13,751 bases of DNA from SVKR01 sp963649145 (GCA_963649145.1 CAVJGI010000058.1:1-13751), one strand, 5' to 3'. Positions 1 through 7,327 are shown, counted from the stretch's first letter. The notes: a model not told the origin generated them from the sequence alone. Translations and numbers: made by a program.

Positions 1-39
1 TTTCCTGAACGACCAAGAGGGTCTGACGACCCCCTTGGA
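1..39. repeat. Left arm of a 39-base inverted repeat
   Basis: This segment is the reverse complement of 282-320 with a single mismatch (an A at base 18). The arm may continue to the left of the window, so its outer end is unknown. The next 60 or so bases still resemble the matching inner flank of the other arm, but only loosely. The two arms enclose about 240 bases that contain one copy of a palindromic intergenic repeat also found near the right end of the window. The arrangement looks like a miniature inverted-repeat element, or two head-to-head copies of one repeat. No transposase is present. Confidence 0.8.
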
Positions 40-135
40 TTCCCCCTAAGGTCGGAGCTGGTCCGGTTTTACTATGGGCAGTAGACGCAGCCCGTGCGGA
101 TTTGCTCCAACACCAAAGAGTCCAAAATTTAAATC

Positions 136-240
136 CGCGGCGAAGCCGCGACCTTAGAAAAATGCTCCCTCGAAAGGGGAGCTGTCAGCGCTCCGCGCTG
201 ACTGAGGGGTGCCACGATTTAGCACACGCTCCCGGCAGTG
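136..240 (+). repeat. Palindromic intergenic repeat, copy A
   Basis: This copy begins with a short hairpin (CGCGGCGAAGCCGCG, 136-150). It continues with a GCTCCC...GGGGAGC stem (164-183) and a GTCAGCG/CGCTGAC stem (184-202), and ends with an ACTGAGGGG motif and a GCTCCCGG motif. The same modules in the same order and orientation occur at 13576-13666. I recall such modular palindromic repeats as common between genes in Oscillospiraceae-type genomes, but no search was possible. They are non-coding; transcribed copies could fold as RNA hairpins. Confidence 0.7.
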
Positions 241-281
241 CTCCCACAGTTAAAACGCTGCTGCTTGGACCACAGGGGGGT

Positions 282-320
282 TCCAAGGGGGTCGTCAGAC
301 CCACTTGGTCGTTCAGGAAA
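282..320. repeat. Right arm of a 39-base inverted repeat
   Basis: This is the partner of the arm at 1-39: its reverse complement matches that arm at 38 of 39 bases. The high identity of the arms compared with the diverged interior suggests recent formation, gene conversion or constraint on pairing. Confidence 0.8.
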
Positions 321-333
321 AGAGGGTGTCGGG

Positions 334-361
334 AGGAAAACCCAATCGAAAGGGTTTTCCT
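334..361. repeat. Hairpin-forming inverted repeat in the gene-free region
   Basis: AGGAAAACCC (334-343) pairs perfectly with GGGTTTTCCT (352-361) across an 8-base loop. It lies just outside the 39-base inverted-repeat arm. It is not followed by a convincing T-run on either strand, so I call it a repeat hairpin rather than a terminator. Confidence 0.6.
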
Positions 362-377
362 TCTGACTGTGCCTTTG

Positions 378-405
378 CCTTCTTTCCCCACAAGGGGAAA
401 GAAGG
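378..405. repeat. Perfect 12-base hairpin in the gene-free region
   Basis: CCTTCTTTCCCC (378-389) pairs perfectly with GGGGAAAGAAGG (394-405) around the 4-base loop ACAA. Further small palindromes follow up to about 490 (around 407-420, 444-460 and 476-492). The whole of 1-490 therefore reads as a cluster of intergenic palindromes, and no open frame here looks like a protein gene. Confidence 0.65.
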
Positions 406-490
406 TCGCGCCGCAGCGCGAAACACCCCAAATTCCAATTTTAATCGCGCCAAAGGCGCATTCAACTTTTAACCCCTCGCCTTGAGGCGA

Positions 491-526
491 GAAAAACAAA
501 ACCGCCCTGCCTAACGACAGGGCGGT
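491..526 (-). terminator. Rho-independent terminator after the ABC exporter operon
   Basis: ACCGCCCTG (501-509) pairs with CAGGGCGGT (518-526) over an 8-base loop. Read on the minus strand, the stem is followed at once by a T-rich run (TTTGTTTTTCTC, down to about 489). It starts about 20 bases past the stop codon of the permease gene, so it should end the two-gene exporter transcript. Confidence 0.85.
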
Positions 527-546
527 CTTGTGCTGCGCAAGCAGCC

Positions 547-2142
547 TCAGAGCCTTGCAAAAATCGCGCTTCCGCGCTTTTTCAGCCATGCATAGAAAAG
601 CACATCCCCCGCGGCGAGAAGCACGCAGACGGCGGCGAGATAGCCCACCGCGCCGAGGGCTTTTCCGAGCAGGAAATATCCGCCCGCGATCAGGGCAGCG
701 ACCGCCCAGCCGAGCAGCAGCGCGAGCATCACGCCGAGGCTCTGCTTGATGGGCGCGATTTCGCTCGTCCACGTGAGGTTCGGGCGCTTTACGCCGACCG
801 TAAGTCCGAGCAGCGCCGTGAACAGCACGAAGAGCAGCACGGTCAGCGCGCCGAGCGCCGTTGCCGCGCTCCACGGCGCGACCGCCGCGGTGCAGAGCAG
901 GCAGAAAAGCGCCGGCGGCGTCGTCAGCAGCAGCTGGACGCGCAGCTTGGCGCGCAGCGCCTGCCACGGCTCCACGGGCAGTGACTGGACGATCCAGAGG
1001 CTCTTGCCCTCCAGCGAAACGGAGGGCGCGGTCGTGTCGTTCATCGTGGCGAGAAGGCAGACCGCCGCGGTCAGCAGGACATAGAGCATATCGGGCTGCC
1101 CGCCGAACGCCGCCGCGAGCATGGCGGACATTTCGCCGCCCTTCCAGAGTGCAACGACGCCCGCAAAGAGGAGAAAGAGCGTGCCGAGCCCGCAATTTAA
1201 CATATAGTTCGGGCTCGCCGTGAAGCGGGAAAACTCCTTGCCCAGCAGCGCGGCGGGAACGGAGCGCTGCCGCGTCTCACCGCCGCGGTAAGCCTTGTGC
1301 CCGCTTTTGCCGCTCGCCGTCGCGATGCGGAGGAAGCTCCGCTGGAGCAGCAGCCACGTCAGCGCCGCGAGCGCGGCGACCGCCGCCGTCACGCCCAAGA
1401 TCGCGCCGACGCTGCCGGTGCCGACCAAGCCGAAGGCGTAAAGCGGCCACGCCGCGCCGCGGATGCTCTCGCCGACCGCCGCGGCGTTCGTGACGAGCGA
1501 GGCGATGAAGGTCTGGGCGCGGAAGCAGACGAAATAATACGCCCCGAAGACCACGAGCGAGATCACCACCGTGATAAAGCTCTTGTTCTTCAGCTTCAGG
1601 CTGATCTTCGCCACGACCCAACCGAGCAGACAGGAGAGGATCAGCACGACGGCGGACACGAGCAGCACCGTCAGCAGCCCGCCGACGATGGCGAGCGGCG
1701 CGGCGGACACCGTGACCCAGTAGACGATGACCGCCGGGACAGTGACGACCGCGGAATACATCAGCCCCATCAGGTAAACGCTCACGAGCCGCGAGGCGAT
1801 GATCGCACGCACCGGGATGGGCAGCGAGAGCAGCAGGTCGTTGTCCTTCGCGAGATAGAGCCCGGAATAGGTGTTGAACACGCTGCCGAACGCGCCGAGC
1901 AGCGTTGCGATCAGTCCCAGCATCGTGAAATAGAGCCAGTCCATGCCCACCTCGGCGAAGGGGGCGCAGAGCATGACGGAGAGGAAGGTGAACATGCCGC
2001 CGAGCAGCCCGACCATCAGCAGGATAAACAGCGCGATATAAGCCGCCGTCGAGCCCTTCGAGCGCAGTTTGTTTTTCTTCGCGTTATAAAAGTAGCTCCG
2101 GAAGATCTCCGTCAGCTGCTTTTTGACGAGCGTTTTCAGCAT
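547..2142 (-). CDS. ABC exporter membrane protein (ABC-2-like permease)
   Basis: The 531-residue product is a polytopic membrane protein with about 12 predicted helices (roughly 33-57, 71-92, 119-142, 148-178, 188-207, 229-265, 318-334, 352-366, 402-421, 428-448, 469-491 and 497-519), and a basic N-terminus. The pattern LLLSLPIP followed by a basic stretch (103-122) is typical of ABC-2-type permeases. It recurs in weaker form at 383-402 (IVQSLPVEPWQALRAKLRV), so the protein looks like two related halves fused. The ATG overlaps the 3' end of the ATPase gene by 7 bases, with a GGAGG ribosome site inside that gene, which implies translational coupling. It is presumably the membrane channel driven by that ATPase. 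The substrate is unknown; drug, lipid or peptide export is possible for the family. Family assignment is firm and function is open. Confidence 0.88.
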   Translation of the reverse strand: MLKTLVKKQLTEIFRSYFYNAKKNKLRSKGSTAAYIALFILLMVGLLGGMFTFLSVMLCAPFAEVGMDWLYFTMLGLIATLLGAFGSVFNTYSGLYLAKDNDLLLSLPIPVRAIIASRLVSVYLMGLMYSAVVTVPAVIVYWVTVSAAPLAIVGGLLTVLLVSAVVLILSCLLGWVVAKISLKLKNKSFITVVISLVVFGAYYFVCFRAQTFIASLVTNAAAVGESIRGAAWPLYAFGLVGTGSVGAILGVTAAVAALAALTWLLLQRSFLRIATASGKSGHKAYRGGETRQRSVPAALLGKEFSRFTASPNYMLNCGLGTLFLLFAGVVALWKGGEMSAMLAAAFGGQPDMLYVLLTAAVCLLATMNDTTAPSVSLEGKSLWIVQSLPVEPWQALRAKLRVQLLLTTPPALFCLLCTAAVAPWSAATALGALTVLLFVLFTALLGLTVGVKRPNLTWTSEIAPIKQSLGVMLALLLGWAVAALIAGGYFLLGKALGAVGYLAAVCVLLAAGDVLFYAWLKKRGSAIFARL

Positions 2143-2849
2143 GACGCATCCTCCAGCTCAAGGAAGACCTCTTCGAGCGAATCGTCGCCCTTGACCTCCT
2201 CCATCGTGCCGGAGCGGATGAGCCTGCCGCCCTTGATGATCGCGACCTTGTCGCAGAGCTTCTCCGCCACCTCCAGAACGTGGGTGGAGAAGAAGATCGC
2301 CCCGCCGCCGTCGCAGAGCGCGCGCATCATGCCCTTCAGAATGTGCGCCGCCTTGGGGTCGAGCCCGACGAAGGGCTCGTCCATGATCACGAGCCGCGGC
2401 GCGTGGAGCCACGCGGCGATGATGGCGAGCTTCTGCTTCATGCCGTGGGAGTAAGACGCGATGGGCTGGGCGAGGTCGCCCGTCAGCTCAAAGGCGTCGG
2501 CATACTGCCGGATGCGCTCGCGCCGCTCCGCCGCGCCGACGCCGAAGACGTCCGCGATGAAGTTCAGATATTTCTCGCCGGACATATAGTCGTAAAGGTC
2601 CGGATTATCCGGGATATACGCGAGGATGCGCTTGCAGCCGAGCGGATCGGTGCGGATATCCTTCCCGTCGATGGTGATCTCCCCGGAATCGAACTGCAAA
2701 ATGCCGACGACCGCCTTCAGCGTCGTCGTCTTGCCCGCGCCGTTATGACCGATGAAGCCGTAAACCTCCCCCGGCGCAATATGCAGGCTCAGATCGTCCA
2801 CGGCGCGCTTTTCGCCGTAAGTCTTCGTGAGATGCGAAATATGCAGCAT
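2136..2849 (-). CDS. ABC transporter ATP-binding protein (exporter type)
   Basis: This 237-residue nucleotide-binding subunit carries every expected motif: Walker A GHNGAGKT (34-41), signature YSHGMKQK (133-140, SHGMK in place of LSGGQ), Walker B LVIMDEP (153-159), D-loop GLDP (162-165) and the switch His190. The Q-loop region reads IPDNPDLYDYMSG, a form common in ATPases of ABC-2 exporters. The length is normal for the stand-alone domain. It should hydrolyse ATP at the inner face of the membrane to drive the permease encoded by the overlapping downstream gene. The ATG has an AAAGGAG ribosome site 9 bases upstream and its own promoter-like element, so it is probably transcribed separately from the importer operon ending at 2922-2955. 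Confidence 0.93.
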   Translation of the reverse strand: MLHISHLTKTYGEKRAVDDLSLHIAPGEVYGFIGHNGAGKTTTLKAVVGILQFDSGEITIDGKDIRTDPLGCKRILAYIPDNPDLYDYMSGEKYLNFIADVFGVGAAERRERIRQYADAFELTGDLAQPIASYSHGMKQKLAIIAAWLHAPRLVIMDEPFVGLDPKAAHILKGMMRALCDGGGAIFFSTHVLEVAEKLCDKVAIIKGGRLIRSGTMEEVKGDDSLEEVFLELEDASC

Positions 2850-2883
2850 AGCGTTTTTCTCCTTTTCTTCCTGTTTCCCGAAG

Positions 2884-2912
2884 ATTCTACCACACCGGGG
2901 ATGCTTTGGAAA
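2884..2912 (-). promoter_or_regulatory. Putative promoter of the ABC exporter operon
   Basis: On the minus strand there is an extended -10, TGGTAGAAT (TAGAAT at 2884-2889), preceded after 17 bases by TTTCCA (2907-2912), a 4-of-6 match to the -35 consensus. Initiation would fall near 2877, giving a leader of about 28 bases. The element lies between the importer operon's terminator and the ATPase start, where a promoter is expected. Confidence 0.55.
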
Positions 2913-2921
2913 GGGGAAAAT

Positions 2922-2955
2922 AAAATCTCAACGGTTTGGAAACCGTTGAGATTTT
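2922..2955 (-). terminator. Strong terminator at the end of the importer/hydrolase operon
   Basis: Two perfect 16-base arms (2922-2937, AAAATCTCAACGGTTT, and 2940-2955) are separated by GG. On the minus strand the stem ends in TTTT and runs into ATTTTCCCC. It begins 6 bases after the stop codon of the small membrane-protein gene, and ends the minus-strand transcript before the separate exporter operon. The stem is A/T-rich at its base on both sides and so could also act on plus-strand transcripts, though none is expected here. Confidence 0.88.
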
Positions 2956-2961
2956 GCGCGC

Positions 2962-3555
2962 TTATACAGCCGGATCCTCCCCGGCTTTTTCCAGCGGGTA
3001 TTCCAGACGGTGCTCCGCCAAGCCCTCTGCGGCGGAGGCGGCGGCTGCGGCGAGGGCGGGCAGCGCCCAGATGGGCTCCCCTCCCGCGAGATAGGCGGCG
3101 GCGAGCAGCGCCAGCGCCGCGGCTGCGGCGAGCGATGCGCGGCAGAGCGCCACGCTGCTCTCCCGGTATTGGCGCAGCTCCAAGCGCTGCGGCTGGGCGA
3201 AATAGCGCGCGAGCGCGAGCGCGCCGAAGCCGAGCGCACCGACCGCGATCGCCTGCGGCGCGGCAGCGAGAGCGCGGCGGTTTATGTCCAGCGGCTGCAC
3301 GGCGCAGAGCACGAGCAGCCCCGCGCTCAGCAGCCAGAGCGCGAGATAGACGAGGCTGCGCAGCAGATGCCCCCGCGCCGTGCCGGGGCGGAGGCGATAA
3401 TCGCCGCGGTAGCGCCGGACGACGCGGCTGCCCTCGCGCGTCTCCTCGTAATTTTCAAAAAACCGTTCATAGGCGCGGCTCGGTGTGCGCCGCTCCGTCT
3501 GGTGCAGTCCGAATTTTCTGAGGCTCTCGGACAGGCCGCTCCGGTTGTCCTTCAT
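2962..3555 (-). CDS. Small membrane protein of unknown function, four predicted helices
   Basis: I do not recognise this 197-residue protein. The N-terminal 63 residues are hydrophilic and highly charged (YERFFENYEETREG around 29-42, then a basic stretch), suggesting a cytoplasmic region. Four hydrophobic segments follow at about 65-86, 99-118, 137-157 and 160-178, and a short acidic tail. The frame stays open far upstream, but the ATG at 3555 is chosen because it overlaps the esterase stop codon as TGATG, a classic coupling arrangement. The upstream part of the frame is a shadow of the esterase gene. It is last in the operon, just before a strong terminator. Co-translation with the esterase suggests a partner role, such as a membrane anchor or a local transporter component, but this is inference. 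The alanine-rich helices make similarity searches prone to spurious hits. Confidence 0.72.
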   Translation of the reverse strand: MKDNRSGLSESLRKFGLHQTERRTPSRAYERFFENYEETREGSRVVRRYRGDYRLRPGTARGHLLRSLVYLALWLLSAGLLVLCAVQPLDINRRALAAAPQAIAVGALGFGALALARYFAQPQRLELRQYRESSVALCRASLAAAAALALLAAAYLAGGEPIWALPALAAAAASAAEGLAEHRLEYPLEKAGEDPAV

Positions 3556-4418
3556 CAGAGCGCAAAGTGGTCCATCCCGCGGCGGATGGCGTCGTCCCAG
3601 AAGGCGAAGGAGTGCGCCGGACCGTCGCGCAGGTCGAAGGCGACGTCCTTCGCGCCGATGGCGAGCGCGTGGCGGCGGAACTCCGCGAGCGCGGCGTCGC
3701 TGCTGCTGCCGGTGAGGTAAACGCGCGGAAGCATGCCCTCCGCGGCGGCATCGTCGAAGCGGGCGCGGGTGTGCTCGCCGGAATCGAGGAAATCCCCGAC
3801 GGTCTCGTGCTTTGCGATGAGATTCAGCTCCTTGGTGCGCAGCGGACCGGGCGCGCCGTAAGCGCTGTGGAAGGTCAGGGGGTCCGCTGCCGCGGCGCGG
3901 CGCAGCTCCGGACCGGTGAGCGCGCGGTAAGGCTCCAGAAAGCGGTAATCGAGCGGCGCGCTGGAGAGCGGGATGACGCCGCCGAACTCCTCCGGGTGCG
4001 CGAGACCGTACATCCATGCGGCGTTGCAGCCCATGGAGTAGCCCGCGATGAAGTTGTCCTCCCGCCGCGCCGAGCCATGGAGATAACCGCGCACGAAGGG
4101 CATCAGCTCATCGAAGAAAAAGTCCTGAAAGAAAAAGCCGTCGGCATACTCCGGGTGGTTCGCGAAATCGCTGTTCGGCGCGTTCGGGATGACCGCCATG
4201 ATGCCGCGCTCCAGACAAAAGCGCGCAACATTGCTGCCGCGCAGCCAGTCACGTCCGCCGTTCAGCCCGCCGTGGAGCAGCCAGAGCACCGGGTGGCAGC
4301 GGCAGCCCGTGTAGTATTCCCCCGGCTCCTCCCCCGCCGGGATGTCCGGCATGATGACCGTTATGACCGTCGGTCCGTGGAGCCGGACGGAATTTAACTC
4401 GATGGTAAGCTCGCTCAT
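3555..4418 (-). CDS. Serine esterase of the esterase D/tributyrin esterase type
   Basis: This 287-residue alpha/beta hydrolase has the nucleophile motif GYSMG (126-130, Ser128), an oxyanion HGG (49-51), a probable acid Asp241 in the segment YLTGSSSDAAL, and a probable catalytic His269 in PAHSFAFWDDAI, which resembles the HxxxFW pattern of the family. No signal peptide or membrane segment is visible, so it should act in the cytoplasm. It would cleave esters of short acyl or aromatic acids; the substrate cannot be named. The ATG at 4418 is chosen because AGGGGAGAG lies about 11 bases upstream and the N-terminal strand (ELTIELNS) starts there; the longer frame upstream lacks such support. It follows the DAPG-hydrolase-like gene by 50 bases and overlaps the next gene by one base, so it acts as part of the operon. 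Confidence 0.87.
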   Translation of the reverse strand: MSELTIELNSVRLHGPTVITVIMPDIPAGEEPGEYYTGCRCHPVLWLLHGGLNGGRDWLRGSNVARFCLERGIMAVIPNAPNSDFANHPEYADGFFFQDFFFDELMPFVRGYLHGSARREDNFIAGYSMGCNAAWMYGLAHPEEFGGVIPLSSAPLDYRFLEPYRALTGPELRRAAAADPLTFHSAYGAPGPLRTKELNLIAKHETVGDFLDSGEHTRARFDDAAAEGMLPRVYLTGSSSDAALAEFRRHALAIGAKDVAFDLRDGPAHSFAFWDDAIRRGMDHFAL

Positions 4419-4468
4419 CGCTTTTTTTGCTCTCCCCTCTTCAGAAAAATGCGCCGCGCGGAGCTTTT

Positions 4469-5344
4469 TTAGTCGGCGTCGTCCGGCTTGCCGGAATACT
4501 CCGCGTAAAGCTCCGGCAGGAATTTGCCGAGCTGCTGCGCCTCCACGGTGGTGTGGGTCAGCGCCATGCGCAGCCATTCCTCGCCGAACATATATTCCGG
4601 CGTGGTCTCGTCGCGCCAGATCTTTCCGTCCTTCACGCCGTAGCCGATCCATTCGAGCGTGACCTTTTCCATGCCGCCCGTCGGACAGGGGCGGGACATG
4701 GTGAGGCAGAGATGGGAGCCGCCCATCTTTTTGCCGAGGTGGGTGTAATCGTTCCCGTTGATCTCATAGAAGGTCTCCACCGCCGGGTCGATCCAGACAC
4801 CGGCTTCGTTGAACTTCCGTTCCTCCTCCTCGGTCAGACCGAGCGCGCGGAGGTCCACCGCGGTGCGGACCGTGAAGTAAAAATTCTGCTGCGCGGGGTC
4901 GAGCTCCAGCGCCTCGATGGTGAACACGCCGCCGAACTTGTCCTTGCCGTTGATAAAGCCGTGGGTAATGTGGCAGGGCGGGCACCAGATCTTGTAGCGC
5001 AGGTTGCCGCAGCCTTCGGGCTGGTTCTTCGAGGGGATGTTGATCCAGCGGAAATACCACTGCATCATCTTCGGCGTGGCGTTTGCATAGTGGCTGTAAG
5101 TCGCGAGGTAGCCGGTGCCGTCGTCCATCGTGCGGTAGCCGAAGACGGGGCGGTCATACTGACCGGGGAGCTGGAGATGCTTTTTCCACTCCGCGGCGGT
5201 CAGCGTCTGGTCCTGCCGCAGGGGACCATGGTCCATGATCTCCTGAAACAGCGGACCGAGCCCGCTGAGGGGCAGGTCGTAATATTTGCAGAGCGGCAGC
5301 GCGCGCTCCGCCGGGGTGAGTTCGGGGCGGTATTCGATATTCAT
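4469..5344 (-). CDS. DAPG hydrolase / phloretin hydrolase family protein
   Basis: The 291-residue length matches the DAPG hydrolase (PhlG) and phloretin hydrolase family. These are zinc enzymes that cleave a carbon-carbon bond between an acyl group and an aromatic ring. Seen here: a segment MMQWYFRWI (93-101) followed by LRYKIWCPPCH (115-125), close to the family's M-x2-W-x-F-x-W ... YKIW-P-x2-H pattern as I recall it. There is also a late HTTVE (264-268) just before LPELYAEY, placed as the family's His-x3-Glu zinc pair. His125 or His128 and an acidic residue (possibly Glu144 or Glu147) would complete the site, but that mapping is unverified. No signal peptide is present, so it is probably cytosolic. 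The ATG at 5344 has AGAAAGGAAAT upstream; extending the frame would add a residue stretch without family character. It lies 43 bases after the importer's last ATPase gene, suggesting it degrades what the importer brings in. Confidence 0.72.
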   Translation of the reverse strand: MNIEYRPELTPAERALPLCKYYDLPLSGLGPLFQEIMDHGPLRQDQTLTAAEWKKHLQLPGQYDRPVFGYRTMDDGTGYLATYSHYANATPKMMQWYFRWINIPSKNQPEGCGNLRYKIWCPPCHITHGFINGKDKFGGVFTIEALELDPAQQNFYFTVRTAVDLRALGLTEEEERKFNEAGVWIDPAVETFYEINGNDYTHLGKKMGGSHLCLTMSRPCPTGGMEKVTLEWIGYGVKDGKIWRDETTPEYMFGEEWLRMALTHTTVEAQQLGKFLPELYAEYSGKPDDAD

Positions 5345-5387
5345 GCGGGGGATTTCCTTTCTCAATTCAAAATGCTTTGTCCGGTTT

Positions 5388-6338
5388 TCAGGCAAGCTCC
5401 TCGGCGCGGCAGCAGGAGACGAAGTGTCCGGTCTCGATCTCGCGCAGCGTCTGCGTTTCATGGCATGCCTCCGCCGCGTAGGGGCAGCGGGGCGCGAAGC
5501 GGCAGCCGGGCTTCGGGTCGATGGCGGAGGTGATCTCGCCGCGCAGCTGCACGCGCTGCATGGGCTGGAAAATGTCCGTGGACGGGATGGCGGAGAGCAG
5601 CGCCTTCGTGTAAGGGTGCGTCGGGCGGCGGAACAGCTCCTCCGTCGGGCTCTTCTCCAGAAGCTGGCCCAGATACATCACGCAGATGCTGTCCGAAATG
5701 TGGCGCACGACGGAGAGGTCGTGGGTCACGAACATATAGCTGAGCCCCTTCTCCTCCTGAAGGTCCATGAGCAGGTTCAGCACCTGCGCCTGAATGGAGA
5801 CGTCGAGGGCGCTCACCGGCTCGTCGCAGACGATGAACTCCGGGTCGAGCGCGAGCGCGCGGGCGATGCCGACGCGCTGGCGGCGTCCGCCGTCGAGCTC
5901 ATGGGGGTAGCTGAAGCGCAGGCGCTTGTCGATGCCGACGAGCTCCATCAGGCGGTCGGTCTGCTCGTCGATCTCGCTGCGGCTGCGGCCGCCGGCGATG
6001 CGGAGCGGCTCCTTGACGGTCGTGTCGATGCGCTTGCGCGGGTCGAGCGAGGAAAACGGGTCCTGAAAGATGATCTGCGCCTTTTCGCGCAGCTCGCGCA
6101 GCGCGCGGCCGCGGACGTGGGTGACGTCCTCGCCGTTCATCAGCACCTGCCCGTCCGTCGCCTCCAAAAGCCGGATGATGGTCCTGCCGAGCGTGCTCTT
6201 GCCGCAGCCCGATTCGCCCACGACGCCGACGGTCTCGCCGCGCCCGATGGTGAAGGACACGTCATCCACGGCGTGGACCGTGCCGGTCGGGGTCCTGAAA
6301 TATTTTTTGAGGTTTTTGACTTCGATCAGCGTATCCAT
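5388..6338 (-). CDS. Opp/Dpp-type importer ATPase, OppF/DppF family
   Basis: One of two ATP-binding subunits (316 residues) of the importer. Motifs: Walker A GESGCGKST (41-49), Q-loop Gln92 in IIFQDPFSSLDPR, Walker B FIVCDEP (168-174), D-loop SALD (176-179) and His206. The signature reads LDGGRRQR (148-155), with Asp where Ser is usual; I recall this variant in clostridial relatives. The C-terminal region has the oligopeptide-transporter HPYTKALLSAIP motif (241-252) and cysteines 279, 285, 292 and 309/310, spaced like the [4Fe-4S]-binding cysteines known in some Dpp ATPases. The ATG is 4 bases beyond the stop of the preceding ATPase gene, whose last codons supply the GGAGG ribosome site. It should pair with the other ATPase under the two permeases. 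Confidence 0.95.
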   Translation of the reverse strand: MDTLIEVKNLKKYFRTPTGTVHAVDDVSFTIGRGETVGVVGESGCGKSTLGRTIIRLLEATDGQVLMNGEDVTHVRGRALRELREKAQIIFQDPFSSLDPRKRIDTTVKEPLRIAGGRSRSEIDEQTDRLMELVGIDKRLRFSYPHELDGGRRQRVGIARALALDPEFIVCDEPVSALDVSIQAQVLNLLMDLQEEKGLSYMFVTHDLSVVRHISDSICVMYLGQLLEKSPTEELFRRPTHPYTKALLSAIPSTDIFQPMQRVQLRGEITSAIDPKPGCRFAPRCPYAAEACHETQTLREIETGHFVSCCRAEELA

Positions 6339-6342
6339 CTTC

Positions 6343-7314
6343 TCATACCTCCCCGGCGCGGCGGCAGCGGCACCAGTGTCCGTTTTCCATCTCCACGACC
6401 GGCATTTTCCCGCTCCGGCACGCCTCCTGCGCGTAAGGGCAGCGCGGGTGGAAGGCGCAGCCTTCGGGCAGCGCGGTCGGGTCCGGCATGGAGCCGAAGA
6501 TCGGCTTCAGCCTCCGGCTCCCGGCGTTCATGCTCGGCAGGGAGCCGAACAGCCCGCGCGTGTAAGGATGGGCGTTGTTGACGAAGATCTCATACTTGCT
6601 GCCGTATTCGATGATCTCACCGGCGTAGACGATGGCGACGGTATCGCAGTTCTGCGCCACGACGCCGAGATCGTGGGTGATGAGGATGGTGGAGGTGCCG
6701 TATTTCTCCTTCAGCCCCGCCATCAGCTCCAAGATCTGCGCCTGAATGGTGACGTCGAGCGCCGTCGTCGGCTCGTCGGCGAGCAGCAGCTCCGGATTGC
6801 AGGCGAGCGCCATGGCGATGACGATGCGCTGCTTCATGCCGCCGGAGAACTCGTAGGGGTAATTATGGAAGCGGTCGCGGCTGATGCCGACGAGGTCGAA
6901 CATTTCGAGCGCCTTTTCGCGGGACTGCTCGGCGCTGAAGTTTCCATGCAGGGCGATGCCCTCCTCCACCTGCTTGCCGACCGTGATGACGGGGTTCAGC
7001 GCCGTCATCGGGTCCTGAAAGATCATCGCGATCTTTCTGCCGCGGATATGGAGCATATTGCCCTCCGGCTCTTGGAGCAGGTCCGTGCCGTCAAAAAGGA
7101 TCTCGCCGCCGCGGACGCGGGCGGGCGGGTTCGGCAGGATGCGGAGGATGGAACGGGCGATGGTCGTCTTTCCCGCGCCGGTCTCGCCGACGAGGGCGAG
7201 CGTCTCGCCCTTTTTCATATCAAAGGACACGCCGTTCACGGCGTGGACCACGCTGCCGCCCGCGGTGTATTCCACCACGAGGTCGCGCACGGAGAGGAAT
7301 TTTTCTTCGTTCAT
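6343..7314 (-). CDS. Opp/Dpp-type importer ATPase, OppD/DppD family
   Basis: The second ATP-binding subunit (323 residues). Walker A GETGAGKT (43-50), Gln100 in MIFQDPMTALNP, signature FSGGMKQR (156-163), Walker B LLLADEP (176-182), D-loop TALD (184-187) and His214 are all intact. The C-terminal HPYTRGLFGSLP (249-260) and cysteines 286, 292, 299 and 315/317 match the oligopeptide-transporter C-terminal domain, where a [4Fe-4S] cluster has been described in relatives. The ATG has GAGAGGG about 6 bases upstream. It lies 13 bases after the permease gene and 4 bases before the partner ATPase gene. Its normal signature contrasts with the altered one in the partner, so this pair may have one standard and one modified ATP site. 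Confidence 0.95.
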   Translation of the reverse strand: MNEEKFLSVRDLVVEYTAGGSVVHAVNGVSFDMKKGETLALVGETGAGKTTIARSILRILPNPPARVRGGEILFDGTDLLQEPEGNMLHIRGRKIAMIFQDPMTALNPVITVGKQVEEGIALHGNFSAEQSREKALEMFDLVGISRDRFHNYPYEFSGGMKQRIVIAMALACNPELLLADEPTTALDVTIQAQILELMAGLKEKYGTSTILITHDLGVVAQNCDTVAIVYAGEIIEYGSKYEIFVNNAHPYTRGLFGSLPSMNAGSRRLKPIFGSMPDPTALPEGCAFHPRCPYAQEACRSGKMPVVEMENGHWCRCRRAGEV

Positions 7315-7327
7315 ATACCCTCTCGCC

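Noticed and set aside
136..150. A CRISPR array suggested by repeats shared between the two window ends
   Set aside because: There are only two copies, 13 kb apart, made of several hairpin modules, with no regular spacers and no cas genes.
102..485. Open frames within the left 490 bases on both strands
   Set aside because: They run through stacked palindromes and inverted repeats, have no good ribosome site, and their translations show no protein-like pattern.
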